Source of the DNA: Gonapodya prolifera JEL478
Lineage: Eukaryota; Monoblepharomycota; Monoblepharidomycetes; Monoblepharidales; Gonapodyaceae
Length of the DNA stretch: 64,000 nt
Direction of reading: 5' to 3'
Assembly: GCA_001574975.1 (NCBI GenBank)
Contig: KQ965803.1
Location: 3,831-67,830 of the forward strand
Below are positions 10,801 through 22,794 of the stretch, one piece after another. The translations under genes were made by a program, and so were the position numbers. The notes under the pieces were generated by a model. It made no database searches, was not told the origin of the DNA, and saw only the letters and a program-made list of their open reading frames with translations. How positions within the stretch are numbered: the stretch's first letter is position 1; each line of letters opens with the position of its first letter.

Positions 10801-11905
10801 AAGCACAAGACGGTGTGATGTAAAAGAAAACAACCCACTCGGTAACGTCTGGAGTGCGGGACACGTTTGCGTTCGCGAATTGTGCCCTTTTGGTGGGTTT
10901 GGCGGGTGGGGGGACCTCGTCCTCGTCCTCCGCCACCTCCTCGTCAGAGCTTCGGAGCCCGTTCGTGTCCCCAATGTCGTTTTCACTTCGGGCTGGGGCC
11001 ACTTCTGCTGGTTCGTCGTCATCCCTCGCTGGTCGGGTCTGGCTGACTTTCCCAGCCCCACCATCACTCCACGAATCACGGCCACGTCCACCCTTTGCGG
11101 AAACGTGGTACGGCGCGAGTGCGGCGAGGACATCGGCGAGGCGTGAGCGGGGATGGTGGAGGTGGTCACGTTCTTCGTACGTGGTGTCGACGTTCTGCGA
11201 CCAAGACGGCTGGTGATGCCGCCCTCGTCCCATCCGAGGCTGCGGCGCCGCGCTTCCAGAGTGTGGTTTGCGAGAGGTGGATGGTGGGCGGGTGGCAGGC
11301 TTCGATTTCGTCGGAAGAGGAGGTGGTTTGCGGGTGTCCAGATGGTGATGCCGTGCGCATCGGAGACACATGTTGTCGAGACTTTTACGTCCACCAACAG
11401 GAGGTCCGCGCTGGCTACCCTTTGAAGGCGCGTGCGATTTTTCATGGAACATGTGGTCGCCGCATACTCTGCATGTCGTTTTGATCCCCGTTGTGGGGTG
11501 TGCGTCCGCCATTCGAGGCCGCCCTCCACGCTTCAATGATGGCGCCCTCACGGGCTTCGCGATGTCTCTTGTCGGGGGAGACATGTTCTGCATCTCCTCA
11601 TCGCCATCAAAGTCGCCTCTCAGAATACGGGCAAGATCGTCCTCCAAGTCACGGTCATCATCACCCGCTCCCGCTCGACGCCACGCCGGTTCCGGCGGTC
11701 TTTCCGCGTCCAAGTCGTCAAGAGAATCCGCGTAGACTTTGAGCGCTTCCTCGAAGCGGGATGGGGACTCTGGGTTTCGTTCCGGCATTGTGGAGACGTG
11801 GTGGGAGTGGCCGTTCAAGGGGAGGTTGGAGGTGGGAACCCAGGGCGGAGAGGGTGAGCGAGCCCATTTGGGATTGGCTTTTGTGTCGTCCGTGATGAGG
11901 ACCAT
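7883..11905 (-). CDS. large coiled-coil protein with an N-terminal Cys-rich (CxxC...CxxC) region, function unknown
   Basis: Five exons join cleanly on the minus strand, reading from 11905 down to 7883. The introns lie near 10790-10850, 10245-10325, 9080-9131 and 8525-8585, and each keeps the frame. I chose the ATG at 11903-11905. An upstream ATG at 12007 is also in frame. The N-terminal third is disordered but contains CRVCGDHMFHEK followed about 25 residues later by MCLRCARHHH, a possible zinc-binding pair. The middle is Ser/Pro-rich. From about residue 480 to the end it is rich in heptad-like Glu/Lys/Leu helices (for example LERLASECTTARDQVAHLE and LENKELIARLLKYRQKI). This suggests a structural or scaffold protein of the cytoskeleton or septum. 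No named family was recognised. Confidence 0.6.
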
Positions 11906-12029
11906 TGCGTGGAGTAATGACAGTGTTGGGCGCTCGTGGTGGCGGCAACGGCCACAGCAGCCCTCCGTTGAACTCACGGAACTATGGTACGCGGGATCGC
12001 CATCCAATCTGAGCGGACAGTTGTCTCAC

Positions 12030-13090
12030 GTTAGATGTCAGAATCGTAGAGGGAACGAAAACTTTCCCCGGCCCCGCTTCCCTCCTTCACATACCCGCGT
12101 GCTCGCAGATCCCAATTCACCTGTGCGTCGAGCCCTCTATATGCAAGAGGTCGCCGAGCAAATATTTTGGCATCTGGAAGACGCAGATAGGGCGGCATGT
12201 GCTGCTGTGTGGTGAGTCGAACACCTCTCGAACTTCTTGTACAAGGGAACGAACGAGTCTCACGTTATCCTGTGATGCGATTGAAAATGAAGCAAATCAT
12301 GGTGGCCGATAGCGTTCAAGTCACTATGGAAGTTCAAGGGGCCTTCAAAGGCTCGACTCCTTGCTTGCGTTGGAACCACGTTCAAGGAGCTTCGTTCGTC
12401 CACCCACAATGAAGATCATCTGTGACGATGTAAAGCTTTCCGTGCGGTCGAACCAGGGACAGTCATACTCCCACGCACAATAGCTTCACTCAAAAGGCTC
12501 TGGATTCATTGGAGTGATTTTCAGAACTCCCAAGACCTTTCCTCATTTGCGGGGTTGAACCTCTTGACGGTGGTAGGCGCTCCAACAGTGTTGAGGTTTC
12601 AGCATCCCATAAACTTGACGGAGCTATGCCTTGTCCAAAGTGCTGCGGAAACACTTGAAATTACTCAACTCATAGAACGAATCGGTGGCAATCTGCACAA
12701 GTTTAACATTTCCGAATCAGCTCGGCCTCTTTCACCGGTTCTGATTGAGAGCATTGCATCAAATTGTCTGATCCTCAACACTCTGGAACTATTTCAGTAT
12801 CGTAGTACTTCGATATCAGCTGTGGTTCGTCTAATTGATGCGCTAAACCTCCTGAGACTGTTCAGTCTGGATGGAACACCGGTGATCCCTGACATTTACG
12901 GCAAGCACACTCTGGATTCAACTTTAAAAAGGCGTGCACGACAATTGACGATATAATTTCGCTGGAAGGACCTTGATACCGTGCGTGCAGCTCGGGAGCG
13001 AAATGGACATGACGACATGGCCAGATAGAACGCTTGCAGGCTGTGCTCCTATGCCACCGTCTAAGGAGCTTGCATGGCGACTTTACGCGT
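12030..13090 (+). pseudogene. F-box/LRR-like gene fragment, copy A
   Basis: This is a degraded plus-strand copy of the gene on the minus strand at 51978-53214. It opens with MQEVAEQIFWHLEDADRAAC, an F-box-like helix, and then loses frame. The best part (12555-12956) has leucine-rich repeats and ends SLDGTPVIPDIYGKHTLDS. The stretch LELFQYRSTS-SAVVRLIDAL matches copy B almost exactly. A TAA at about 12954 interrupts the frame where copy B reads through with Tyr. After this stop the DNA still matches the last codons of copy B (a WKDLDTV-type stretch). The gene is therefore inactivated. No promoter of its own was recognised. Confidence 0.6.
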
Positions 13091-13287
13091 ATCCTTGCAC
13101 GGCGGAATTGGCCGATCGTGGCTGATTTGTCTTCGTTGTACAAGCTCCCCAATGAAATGTCTTGTCGCACCCAGAACCCGCGAAGAGTTATTCAGTGCAT
13201 CATCTTTGCATACAATCTCTTCTCATCATGGCCCCTTTCTAAAATCTCAATTTCACACTGAACGATTATAACCAGAGTCTTGTCCGC

Positions 13288-13515
13288 ACCTTTTGTCTCG
13301 TCCGCGAGCACGGCGATGGCGTGCAGGACTTCACTGCGGAATCCAAACGTGGTTATGTGAGGCAATTCGTCCATGGAAACGAGTTTCGACGTGTAGTGTG
13401 GTTATAAGAGGAGGCCCAGCGAGTTTTGGGGAATGCCAATGCCGTTTCGGAGACCGAGATGGACATCAGGCCAGATTGCATCACCGAGAGTTTAATTCTT
13501 GTCGCAGACGCGTCT
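13288..13515 (-). pseudogene. fragment of a MutL ATPase exon
   Basis: About 230 bp closely match the minus-strand exon of the MutL-family gene at 27105-27350. Reading on the minus strand, MDELPHITTFGFRSEVLHAIAVLAD corresponds to the TFGFRGEALYAIAVLAD motif of the intact gene (Gly-Glu-Ala replaced by Ser-Glu-Val). The region encoding HYTSKL is still recognisable at the DNA level, but frames are broken around 13400-13470. Only one exon is present and there is no gene around it. It lies directly beside F-box copy A, so two unrelated gene pieces adjoin. Confidence 0.65.
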
Positions 13516-14552
13516 ACCTCCAAAAAAAAGTCACTACCCTTGAGACAGTGAGCTCGGACGTCAAAGAGCGGGAGGGAACCAAGGGCAGCGAGTGGCTGTG
13601 CTTCTCACTGAGCAACGTCATCACGTCGATGGACGATGGACACGCGGAGAATGGAGCGCAATAGCGACTCAGTTATCCCGTCTTATTTCTGGGGTTCCTT
13701 ATGTGGTGGCTGCTGGTGACTGTCGAAGCGGTGTGCGACACTGTTGCGCGTCATTCAATCACCGCGCTGCTTGCCATGACCGTTGTCGAATTTAATCATA
13801 CGAATCAGACATGGAACTAAGAAGTATCTTGACCTGTCATGAATTTGTTGCTTTTGAAAAACCCAACATGATTCGGGTGTTACATTTGTCCGCGTCTCAA
13901 TCATTCCGTCGAGCGCAGCGCACGTCATTTCGCAGTTCGCACCTCTCAAAGTTCATCTACAAGCACAACACAACACAACACGTCAAACTATCAAGGATTG
14001 CTAACCTGGAACGGGTTTTAAACTGAAAATGCTTGCTTCTTGAAAGTGAACGGTGGGCTGAGTCTGCAAGGCCATCACACTTCAGGAAGCAGAGCGAGAG
14101 CGAGAGCGACCACGACTCCTCCCTCCAAGAGCGACCGTCCAGTCCCTACTTTTGAACCTGCTTCGCTTTCAGCCCGCCATGTAAACGCCTCCCACGACAT
14201 GTCGACCGCAGAGCTGCGAAACAGACAGGTGAGAACACCGATGTGTTTCGCCGACTTCCATGAACAGATAAACTTGATCGCAGCATGACAATCTTCTCCA
14301 TGCCCGACCAAGAGGACTTGCTGGAGGAGGTGAGGGGTGCTGCAAGAGGAATCCGTAGTGGACATAGCATTACAGTTTTGGCCTCGAGATTTTCGCCGCG
14401 ATTCAATGAATAATTTATCGAGAGTTAGTTTTTCTAATGTTGGATTTTCGACTGCTCTTCTACGTACACACGATTTCCACAAATGGGGTAAAGGCATCCG
14501 CCTGGTGGGCTTGCTTTGTCCCCAGAGAACCCTTGTCTCTTGACGGTCCACA
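13516..14552. other. intergenic region with no supported gene
   Basis: Between the MutL fragment and the MYND gene several short open stretches exist on both strands (for example around 14199-14406). None has splice continuity or a recognisable motif. A possible short exon starting MSTAELRNRQ at 14199 has a good donor but no convincing partner. Confidence 0.35.
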
Positions 14553-16063
14553 ATGGAACAACTTCCTAAAGGTTTTGACGAGTGAGTTGTGGCGATCGCA
14601 TCGATAATAGCGGTTGGACACTGAATTGGTCAGAACCTTTCATTGGGTGAACGTCTGCTTGATGTCGACGAGGGTTCCACAGTTCTGATTGATTCCTCAT
14701 CGTCCATTGACGCCCTTTGATGATGTTTATTCCTTCTCACAGTGAATTCAATCAAAGCGGTGAAATGCGCATCGTATGGAAGGTCTTAAGGGAGCTGAAA
14801 CCGTCCATGGTTAAGAGCAACCTACAAATGTATTATAAGGCAATGCGGGAGGTCCCAGAGCACGATCGAAACGTGGTAAGTGTTGAAACAAAAGGATCGA
14901 TGTATAAAGCGTGGTTGTGTCGTCGGGGATGTGGGGAGTCGCTTGGCAGTTTGCAAATGGTTCGTTACCGAGATTCACCCTGTGACACTGTGAATGCTTT
15001 ATAGGGAGGTTTTGTCTGCAAGCATCTGGTCTCCCTCGATCCCATTGACCTCGTCGCTCAGATGGACCATAGCTTGCGAGCTCATCACATTTGCGCAACG
15101 AGGCACTCGTGCCGAACCCTCCACACGGAGTTTTTCCACCACCTCATCGCTATTGTGGATGGTAACACCGACGGCCGTGAGTATGAACCATTGATTTGCG
15201 ATTGGTGACCCCTGCAATTGCACTCCAAATGTGCAACCTGATCATCGCTTCTCCTGTCTCCCTTCACCTGATCGCTGCCATTCCAGACGCGGCGGCAGCT
15301 CTTCGAGAGCTTCAACTCCATGGGAACGGAAACAACAACGTCCAAGATGATGTTGCATTCGTCAAGCAGATTTTTTGGACATTTTCATGATTGATGGTTA
15401 TGTTTCGCAGCTGGGACTTTATTGACGTCGTGTGGAAAAGGAACCCAGAAGTTGTGGATTCCTTGTGTGATACTATCACCGTGCTCATCTCCTCTGGACT
15501 TTGCATTCATCCCAACGAGGATCTTTCCCTTGAAGCACGGAAGACGCTTCTGACAGCGATGAATTCCTTGGCTGAAGCACTGTACTTTGCGAAAACGTCA
15601 GAGAACTACGAGGCAGCCTGTGAGCGAGTTTTCAGCCATTGGAGGGATGGCGCAGATTCTCCATCAGAATACGGAATCCAAACTCTTCCAGCAGCTTTGT
15701 CTCATTTTTGTCAAGTCCAGTTATGTGGGAGATAGCTTCACGGTCCTGAGCAATTGTGTGAATCGTGTGCCACTGATGCGTACCAAAACCACGCGGATGA
15801 ATGGATGCCATTTTGTGTGCTCTAATGCACGCTGTCCAGCGCTGTCCTGCATGCCCATTCGTGGCAAGGGGACCCTCAGCAGGTGCCGCAAGTGCCACTT
15901 GGTCCGCTACTGCCATGCAACATGCCAGAGGGAGGACTGGCCGTCGCACAGATTGTTCTGTGGCAAGAAGGAGTTGCCAGCAAGGGGTGATTGGAAGTCT
16001 TCTTGTTGGAAGGCGAGCGAGGAGCAACCGGCACTCCCCGAGGAAATGGAAGGTATGGGGTAA
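14553..16063 (+). CDS. MYND-type zinc-finger protein
   Basis: The start MEQLPKGFDE at 14553 is followed by a GTGAGT donor. Later exons read LSLGERLLDVDEGSTVL, then EFNQSGEMRIVWKVLREL, then GGFVCKHLVSLDP, then a helical, armadillo-like stretch (LIIASPVSLHLIAAIPDAAA and DFIDVVWKRNPEVVDSL). The C-terminus carries a MYND cluster at about 15815-15960: CSNARCPALSC, CRKCHLVRYC, C-ARED-type spacing and HRLFC. MYND fingers bind proline-rich partner peptides. Genes of this kind are a large, poorly characterised family in Agaricomycetes. Between about 15600 and 15640 the coding frame shifts by one base (from YEAACERV to EFSAIGGMAQIL). This could be a real lesion, a missed splice or a sequencing error. 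Confidence 0.55.
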
Positions 16064-16603
16064 TGACTATTTGAGCCCGTTGGATCCTTGCGTATCGTAA
16101 GGACTCTTGTGTAAACACGATATCCAAAGATGAAATTGCAGGCTTCACTATGTAGTTGTTTATATGACCCTCACAAACCCTGTCCGATCACCGCCTTCAT
16201 GTGCCGTGACAATGAAATTTGAGAGACTATTTTGAGTCAAACTTTACTTTAGCTCAATCCTGTGCAAAAGCGAGGAGGGAAGAACAGATGGAAGATGATG
16301 AAGAAGAAGCGAACAAGAGCGACGGTACATTTGTCGGCAAAACTGCCAAGGTATTTGTGTGACCACAGCGATCGCTGGTCTCGTGATTCGCCGCGGGGTC
16401 CGAACTTCCACGCGCACCGTTGCACAAGCCACGACCAGCGTGGACCCGTCTCCGGTACGCACGATCCCCGTTGCTAGCCGTCCTTGAGAAAACAGCGGCG
16501 GATCAGGCCACGTCGCATTGTCTCCCGTCGCGACGCTTACGACACATTCCCCCATCCCATTCCCCCGTCCCCCACACGTCCAAGCCCGCCCACCGATCCG
16601 CAC
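16064..16603. other. intergenic region between the MYND and ankyrin genes
   Basis: This contains the 3' flank of the MYND gene and the upstream region of the ankyrin gene. No repeat or coding stretch was supported. Confidence 0.35.
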
Positions 16604-19600
16604 ATGTCGCACAACTGGAAGCGCGTCGTCGACACCTACAGAAAACACGGGTCGCGGCTGCCATACATCAGTCCGCACACGACCACCCAGCGCCCGTTGT
16701 GGAAGTGGAGAATTCTCAATGAGGCGAGGAACGACAAAGAGGGGTGAGCTTAGCGGTGTTTACTTTGGTGCCCGGCTTGGCTTCTGACATGCCGGCAACG
16801 GTAGTCCCCTTTGGCCATGGCGACACGGTGCCACCCACCCCAACTCTGTGCACCCAACCCCGCCGACACCATCCACGCCTTTCGAGTATTTTCTCCTTTT
16901 AGCTGCGAAGCGAGGTGAAAAGATATCCTTTCTTTGCGTGTTTGGTTGTGAACTAACAATTGACCGCATTCGTCACACCTTCAACAACCCCAACTTAGGC
17001 AACGTCGAAATGGCCCGATCTCTCCTCGACGTCGGCACCAACCCAAACGCCAGGTACCCTATACCCGAGTCCCATTTCCCTTCCCTTCCACTTCCCATTA
17101 ACGCGCTGTACTTTGTTTCCTCACTCCAGAGACATCTCCCACGCCACACCCCTCCACATCGCCGCCCTCTACTCCCACCCACACCTCGTTTCCCTCCTCC
17201 TCCGCAACGGCGCCGACCCCCTCGCACGCGACTCACGCGGCCGAACATCCATCGACATCGCGACGGATGTCGTGCTGGGGGTTGTGCGGCCGCGTGATGT
17301 CGACGGTGGTGGTGGTGGTGGTGGTGGTGGTGTGGGAAGGGAAAGTGCAAAGGACGGGCATCGCGAGAGGGAGAGGGAGAGGGCGGGAGAGGTGTATGGG
17401 ATTTTGGCGACCTGGAGGGCGGCGCGGAAGGTTGAGGTTGAGAGCTCTGAAGACGCGTCGTGTGGAGCTGGAGCTGAAGCGGGGGAGGGTTTGAAGTCTG
17501 TGAAGGACCGCGCGCGGGAGGCTGCGAAGATGGAACCAGAGGGAGGTAGTGTGCAAGTATGTGTCTTGTCTCTTGATACATTCACACATCCGTTTTGAGG
17601 TAATAAACCGAACTGTACCGATTTTGTGTTGCAGTTTCGGCCCGTCGATTCACACACGGAGGACATCCACGCTCAAAGCTCTGCGAATGTGCAGTCGGTC
17701 GGAATCAGTGCTCAGGTGCGTTTGTGGTTGAACCCATTCACCTAGTTTGAGGTTTTTGAGGTGACGAACTGCACCGTTTATATTTTCCAGTTCCGACCCG
17801 TCGACTCACAAAACGAGACCATCCACGCTCAAGAAGCTGCGAATATGGAGACGGCCGGAGGTGGTGTAAAGGTGTGTGTCTCAACATGTTTCTCGCGCAT
17901 TTTTGGGGGTAATGAACCGTACTGTTTCGCTTTCCAGTTCCGACCCGTCGATCCGCCAACCGAGAATGTCCAAATCCAAGCCAACACCGTTCAAGACCAC
18001 GCACCAACGCTACCTCCACGTATCGCGAAACCCCAGGTACAGCTTGAAGAGACTGGCACAGCCACAGGCACAGGCACAGGCACCGTCGCGGAGGCATCAC
18101 CAACGGCCGAGCGTCAAAACCCCGCATCGCACGACGGTTTCACACAGGCCGAACCAGGTTTACATGTTCTGACACCGGCCCCGGCCCCACCCTACCGCGA
18201 CGCCCAAAAGAACGCCTCTGCCACTGCATCCGGCACTGCCGCTGCCACTGCCACTGCCACTACCACTACCACTACCACTGCCAAGGCAGACCCAAACGCC
18301 GTGCCCACCCCCACCCCCACCCCCACGCTCCTAGACGCCACCACCACCATCGTCGCGCCAATTTCGGAAATGATCGAGTCGCTCGTATCGTCTCTGTGGC
18401 CCGCGACTTCCGAGGGCGTCGAAAAGCGACAGGAGAACAGATCCGCACCCCAGCACCACCACTACCAACCACCAACAACAACATCGGTGGGAACAGGAAC
18501 AGCGCTGACCGATCTGCAGCGCGCAGCTGCGACGGCCGCGACCCGCCTGGCCGACATGGAAGCCGAGCTTGCCGCGGCGGTACGCGCGCAGTCGGACGTG
18601 CTGGACCAGAAACGGGTTCTTGAAGAGCGCCTACAAGCCGTCGAGGCCGAACGTGACGCGGTCATCGCACGGGCCGAGACGCTGCAGGCGGCGGCGCAGG
18701 TGCAGAACGACGACGCCGAAGTTGCGCGTGCAAGGGCGGACCTCGACGAGGCGACCCGCGTGGTGCGGGAGCTCGAAGCGCGGTTGGCGCAGGAGAAGAA
18801 AGAGTGGGAGGAGAAGTTGCTCGTGTTGGAAGTAAGGTTCGAGCGGGAGGTGCGGGCGAGGATCGCGGCGGAAGAAGAGGTGGTGCGGGCGAGGGAGGAA
18901 GTGGAGCGGATGAGGGAGCAGCTGGCGGTGGTTGAAGCGCGGTGGGAGCAGGCCCAGGGCGTGATGTCGGCGCTGGATGGCGTGAAGAGCGATTTTTCAG
19001 CTCAGTTGGACCGTGCTCGTGCAGAGGTGGAAAAGGCACGGGAGGACTCGTCAGCCACGCAAGCGGCGTACGCTCAGCTCAAGAGGGACGCGGAGGATTT
19101 TGAACACGTGGTTTCGAAGCTGAGAAAGCAGGTCCGCGTGCAGGGCGAGCAGATGGAAGAGATGGAAGGTAGAAACGGCGAGTTGCGGGTGCGGTTGTTG
19201 AGGAGTTCGGAGCATCGTAAAGTGCTCGCGGAGACGGTTAGGGACGAATCACGGAAAGTGGAGAATGCCACGAGGAAGGCTGAGGCGTTGGAGCTCCAAG
19301 TTGAAGCGCTCACCAAACGGAACCACGAGCTTGCTGCAGAGCGGCATGTGTACGTTGCTCAAACTGGTGTGGAGCGGCAGCGAGCAGATGAGGCGGTGTT
19401 GGAGCTGAACGATTTGAAAATGCAGCTCGGAGAGCGTCGAGAACGCCACGAGGCGGCGGAAAAGGGTGCGAGTGCGGAGATCGCACATCTGAAGACGCTG
19501 AACGATGAGTTGCTCAACAGGCTGGCTGATGTGGAGGCGCGAGTTCAGCCCTTACACCAGCAGCTGGACAATGCGCAAATCGAGGCCGTGGGGTTGAAGG

Positions 19601-20541
19601 CGATCATATCGTTCTTGAGACAGAAGGTGCGATCGGTGGAGGAGCAAGCGCAGGCGCGATTGAACCAGGAGACAGATCTCACGCGCCAGATTATGAGTAT
19701 GCTGAGAGGGACCAAACGCAAAGCTGAAGACGAACAGACGAAGAAAACGAAGCCGGAGGATGACCTTGTGCTGAATGGAAATTATGAGGCCATGGTGAGA
19801 ACGGATTTCTGCAATTGTCCCGTTTTATTTGTAATAGACTTTTTATTTTTACTTTAGTGGATAGCAACCCAAGGAACTCCACAACCTCCGAACTCTAACG
19901 AGCGGGCGCAACCTGATGATCAAAGCTGGGCGCGATGGAAGCGTCCATTTTCTCCGGTGTTCGACCACTCTGCGCCGGCCCCACACAGGTCCTCTCCCTT
20001 TGCGACAAACCCGGCTGGTGCGCTGGAGGAGTTGCCTCAGAACCCCTCTACTGAGGTAGAGGAGCAGAGCCTGTCCACTGCGGAGAGCTCTGCGCCTGAC
20101 CCGGCTATTATTGAATCGTTCGAGCAAGCGATCAAGGAGACGTCGCAGTCTATTTCGATGTTGAAGTCGCAGCTCCGAGCGGAAGAAAGCCTCTCCCAGA
20201 GATTGATCCTGAAGCGCGAAGTGGATGAGCTGGGGAAGCGTCTTGCAGGACTGACCGCAGCGTTACGCGAACTCGAGTCGACCTCCGAGGGTCCCAGCTT
20301 ACGGCACAGTGGATCCCCCGTGCACAGTGAATCTCCCCTGTCATCGTCTGGGATGGAGTCCAGCTACGTTCGGGTGCCCGATATGGAGGATAGCTATGTT
20401 GCGCTTGGTCGCTCAGGGGTGAGTTCCGAGAACGAGGACGCGACGCTCATGAGGCAGTCGTCCCTTTTTGAGAAAGGGTCGGTGGGGGCGTCGCTCTCCG
20501 AGTCGGGTATTAGCGATGTATCTATGACGAGCAAACAGTGA
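16604..20541 (+). CDS. ankyrin-repeat / long coiled-coil protein
   Basis: The likely start is MSHNWKRVVDTYRKHGSRLP at 16604. Splicing of exon 1 to the next exon is uncertain. Exons near 16998-17056 and 17130-17556 encode ankyrin repeats (VEMARSLLDVGTNPNAR, TPLHIAALYSHPHLVSLLL and NGADPLARDSRGRTSIDIA). Three similar exons beginning FRPVD follow (17635, 17791 and 17938). Next comes a Thr/Ala/Pro-rich linker, then roughly 400 residues of strong coiled coil (about 18500-19720) ending near a basic TKRKAEDEQTKKTK. After an intron (about 19797-19858) a Ser-rich tail with a further short coiled coil runs to the TGA at 20541. Ankyrin plus long coiled coil suggests a scaffold or tether. No specific function is claimed. 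Confidence 0.65.
17557..17970 (+). repeat. tandemly repeated intron-exon unit inside the ankyrin gene
   Basis: Three consecutive units each consist of a phase-0 intron followed by an exon opening with Phe-Arg-Pro-Val-Asp. Introns are 17557-17634, 17716-17790 and 17872-17937. Exons begin at 17635, 17791 and 17938. The first two exons are exactly 81 nt (27 codons). The intron 3' halves share a motif like ggtaatgaaccgtactgt before a pyrimidine tract and AG. Because introns and exons repeat together in phase, this is a genomic tandem duplication that lengthens the protein without breaking it. Confidence 0.8.
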
Positions 20542-20808
20542 ACGAATTTAATTTTGTTGTCGCAAGCACACATTCCTTTTGCCTTTCGATCCATCTGCTT
20601 CAACATCCCGTCCCGTGAAGCGTTCCCTCTACACCGAAAAGGACGTCCTCACAGACTCTGCAATATGCGGTACAGTGCATGACAGCACGGGAAATTCATA
20701 ATGGCCACAGCAACCCTAAAAGCGGGCGATCAAGATGGCTCCGCTTTTCTTTCCACTGCATTGCGATTGGTTCTCTTTTCTGCTTATCTTCTACAAAAAC
20801 ACCATCCG

Positions 20809-22358
<1,550 letters not shown>

Positions 22359-22794
22359 TGCGAGACAGTAATACATATAAAAATGTTTATTTTAAGCGTG
22401 TAAGTGAGAGGCACCACTGTCAGCGCATTTCTTTGACAACGACATGTATATCTGTAGCACGTGTACTCGGCTTAGATTTTCTTCTCAACTTCAAATTTGC
22501 CGAACCGAATATATTACGTTCGTTTGTCGAGCATTCTAATAATCAATAAATACTTGTCAAACTTCATCGTCACAAAGCAACAGCAACAACCCATAAATTT
22601 TCATTTCTTCATCTAATTCCTCCACATTGGTGTGCTCAAAATTGTCGGCACGGACATTCTGGCCACGATCTGAGGAGTCCGGACAATCGGAGGAGACCTC
22701 AGGGGAATCAAAGAGATCAATCCTTTCTAGAGTCCCAAGCAGTCAGATCGTGGCATTCTTTCCTCCTATCTATTGCATCCAGAATCTCTGTGAA
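22359..22794. other. intergenic region, AAH1 to dynamin pseudogene
   Basis: This is the AT-rich 3' flank of AAH1. Part of an open stretch from 22627 runs into the dynamin-like remnant, but no clear start could be chosen. Confidence 0.35.

Noticed and set aside
14075-14551. Minus-strand frame of 158 codons upstream of the MYND gene
   Set aside because: No recognisable motif, and it overlaps plus-strand frames of similar quality; coding could not be supported.
18662-19039. Minus-strand Pro/Ala-rich frame over the ankyrin/coiled-coil gene
   Set aside because: It is the reverse shadow of a Glu/Arg/Ala-rich coiled coil and has no motif.
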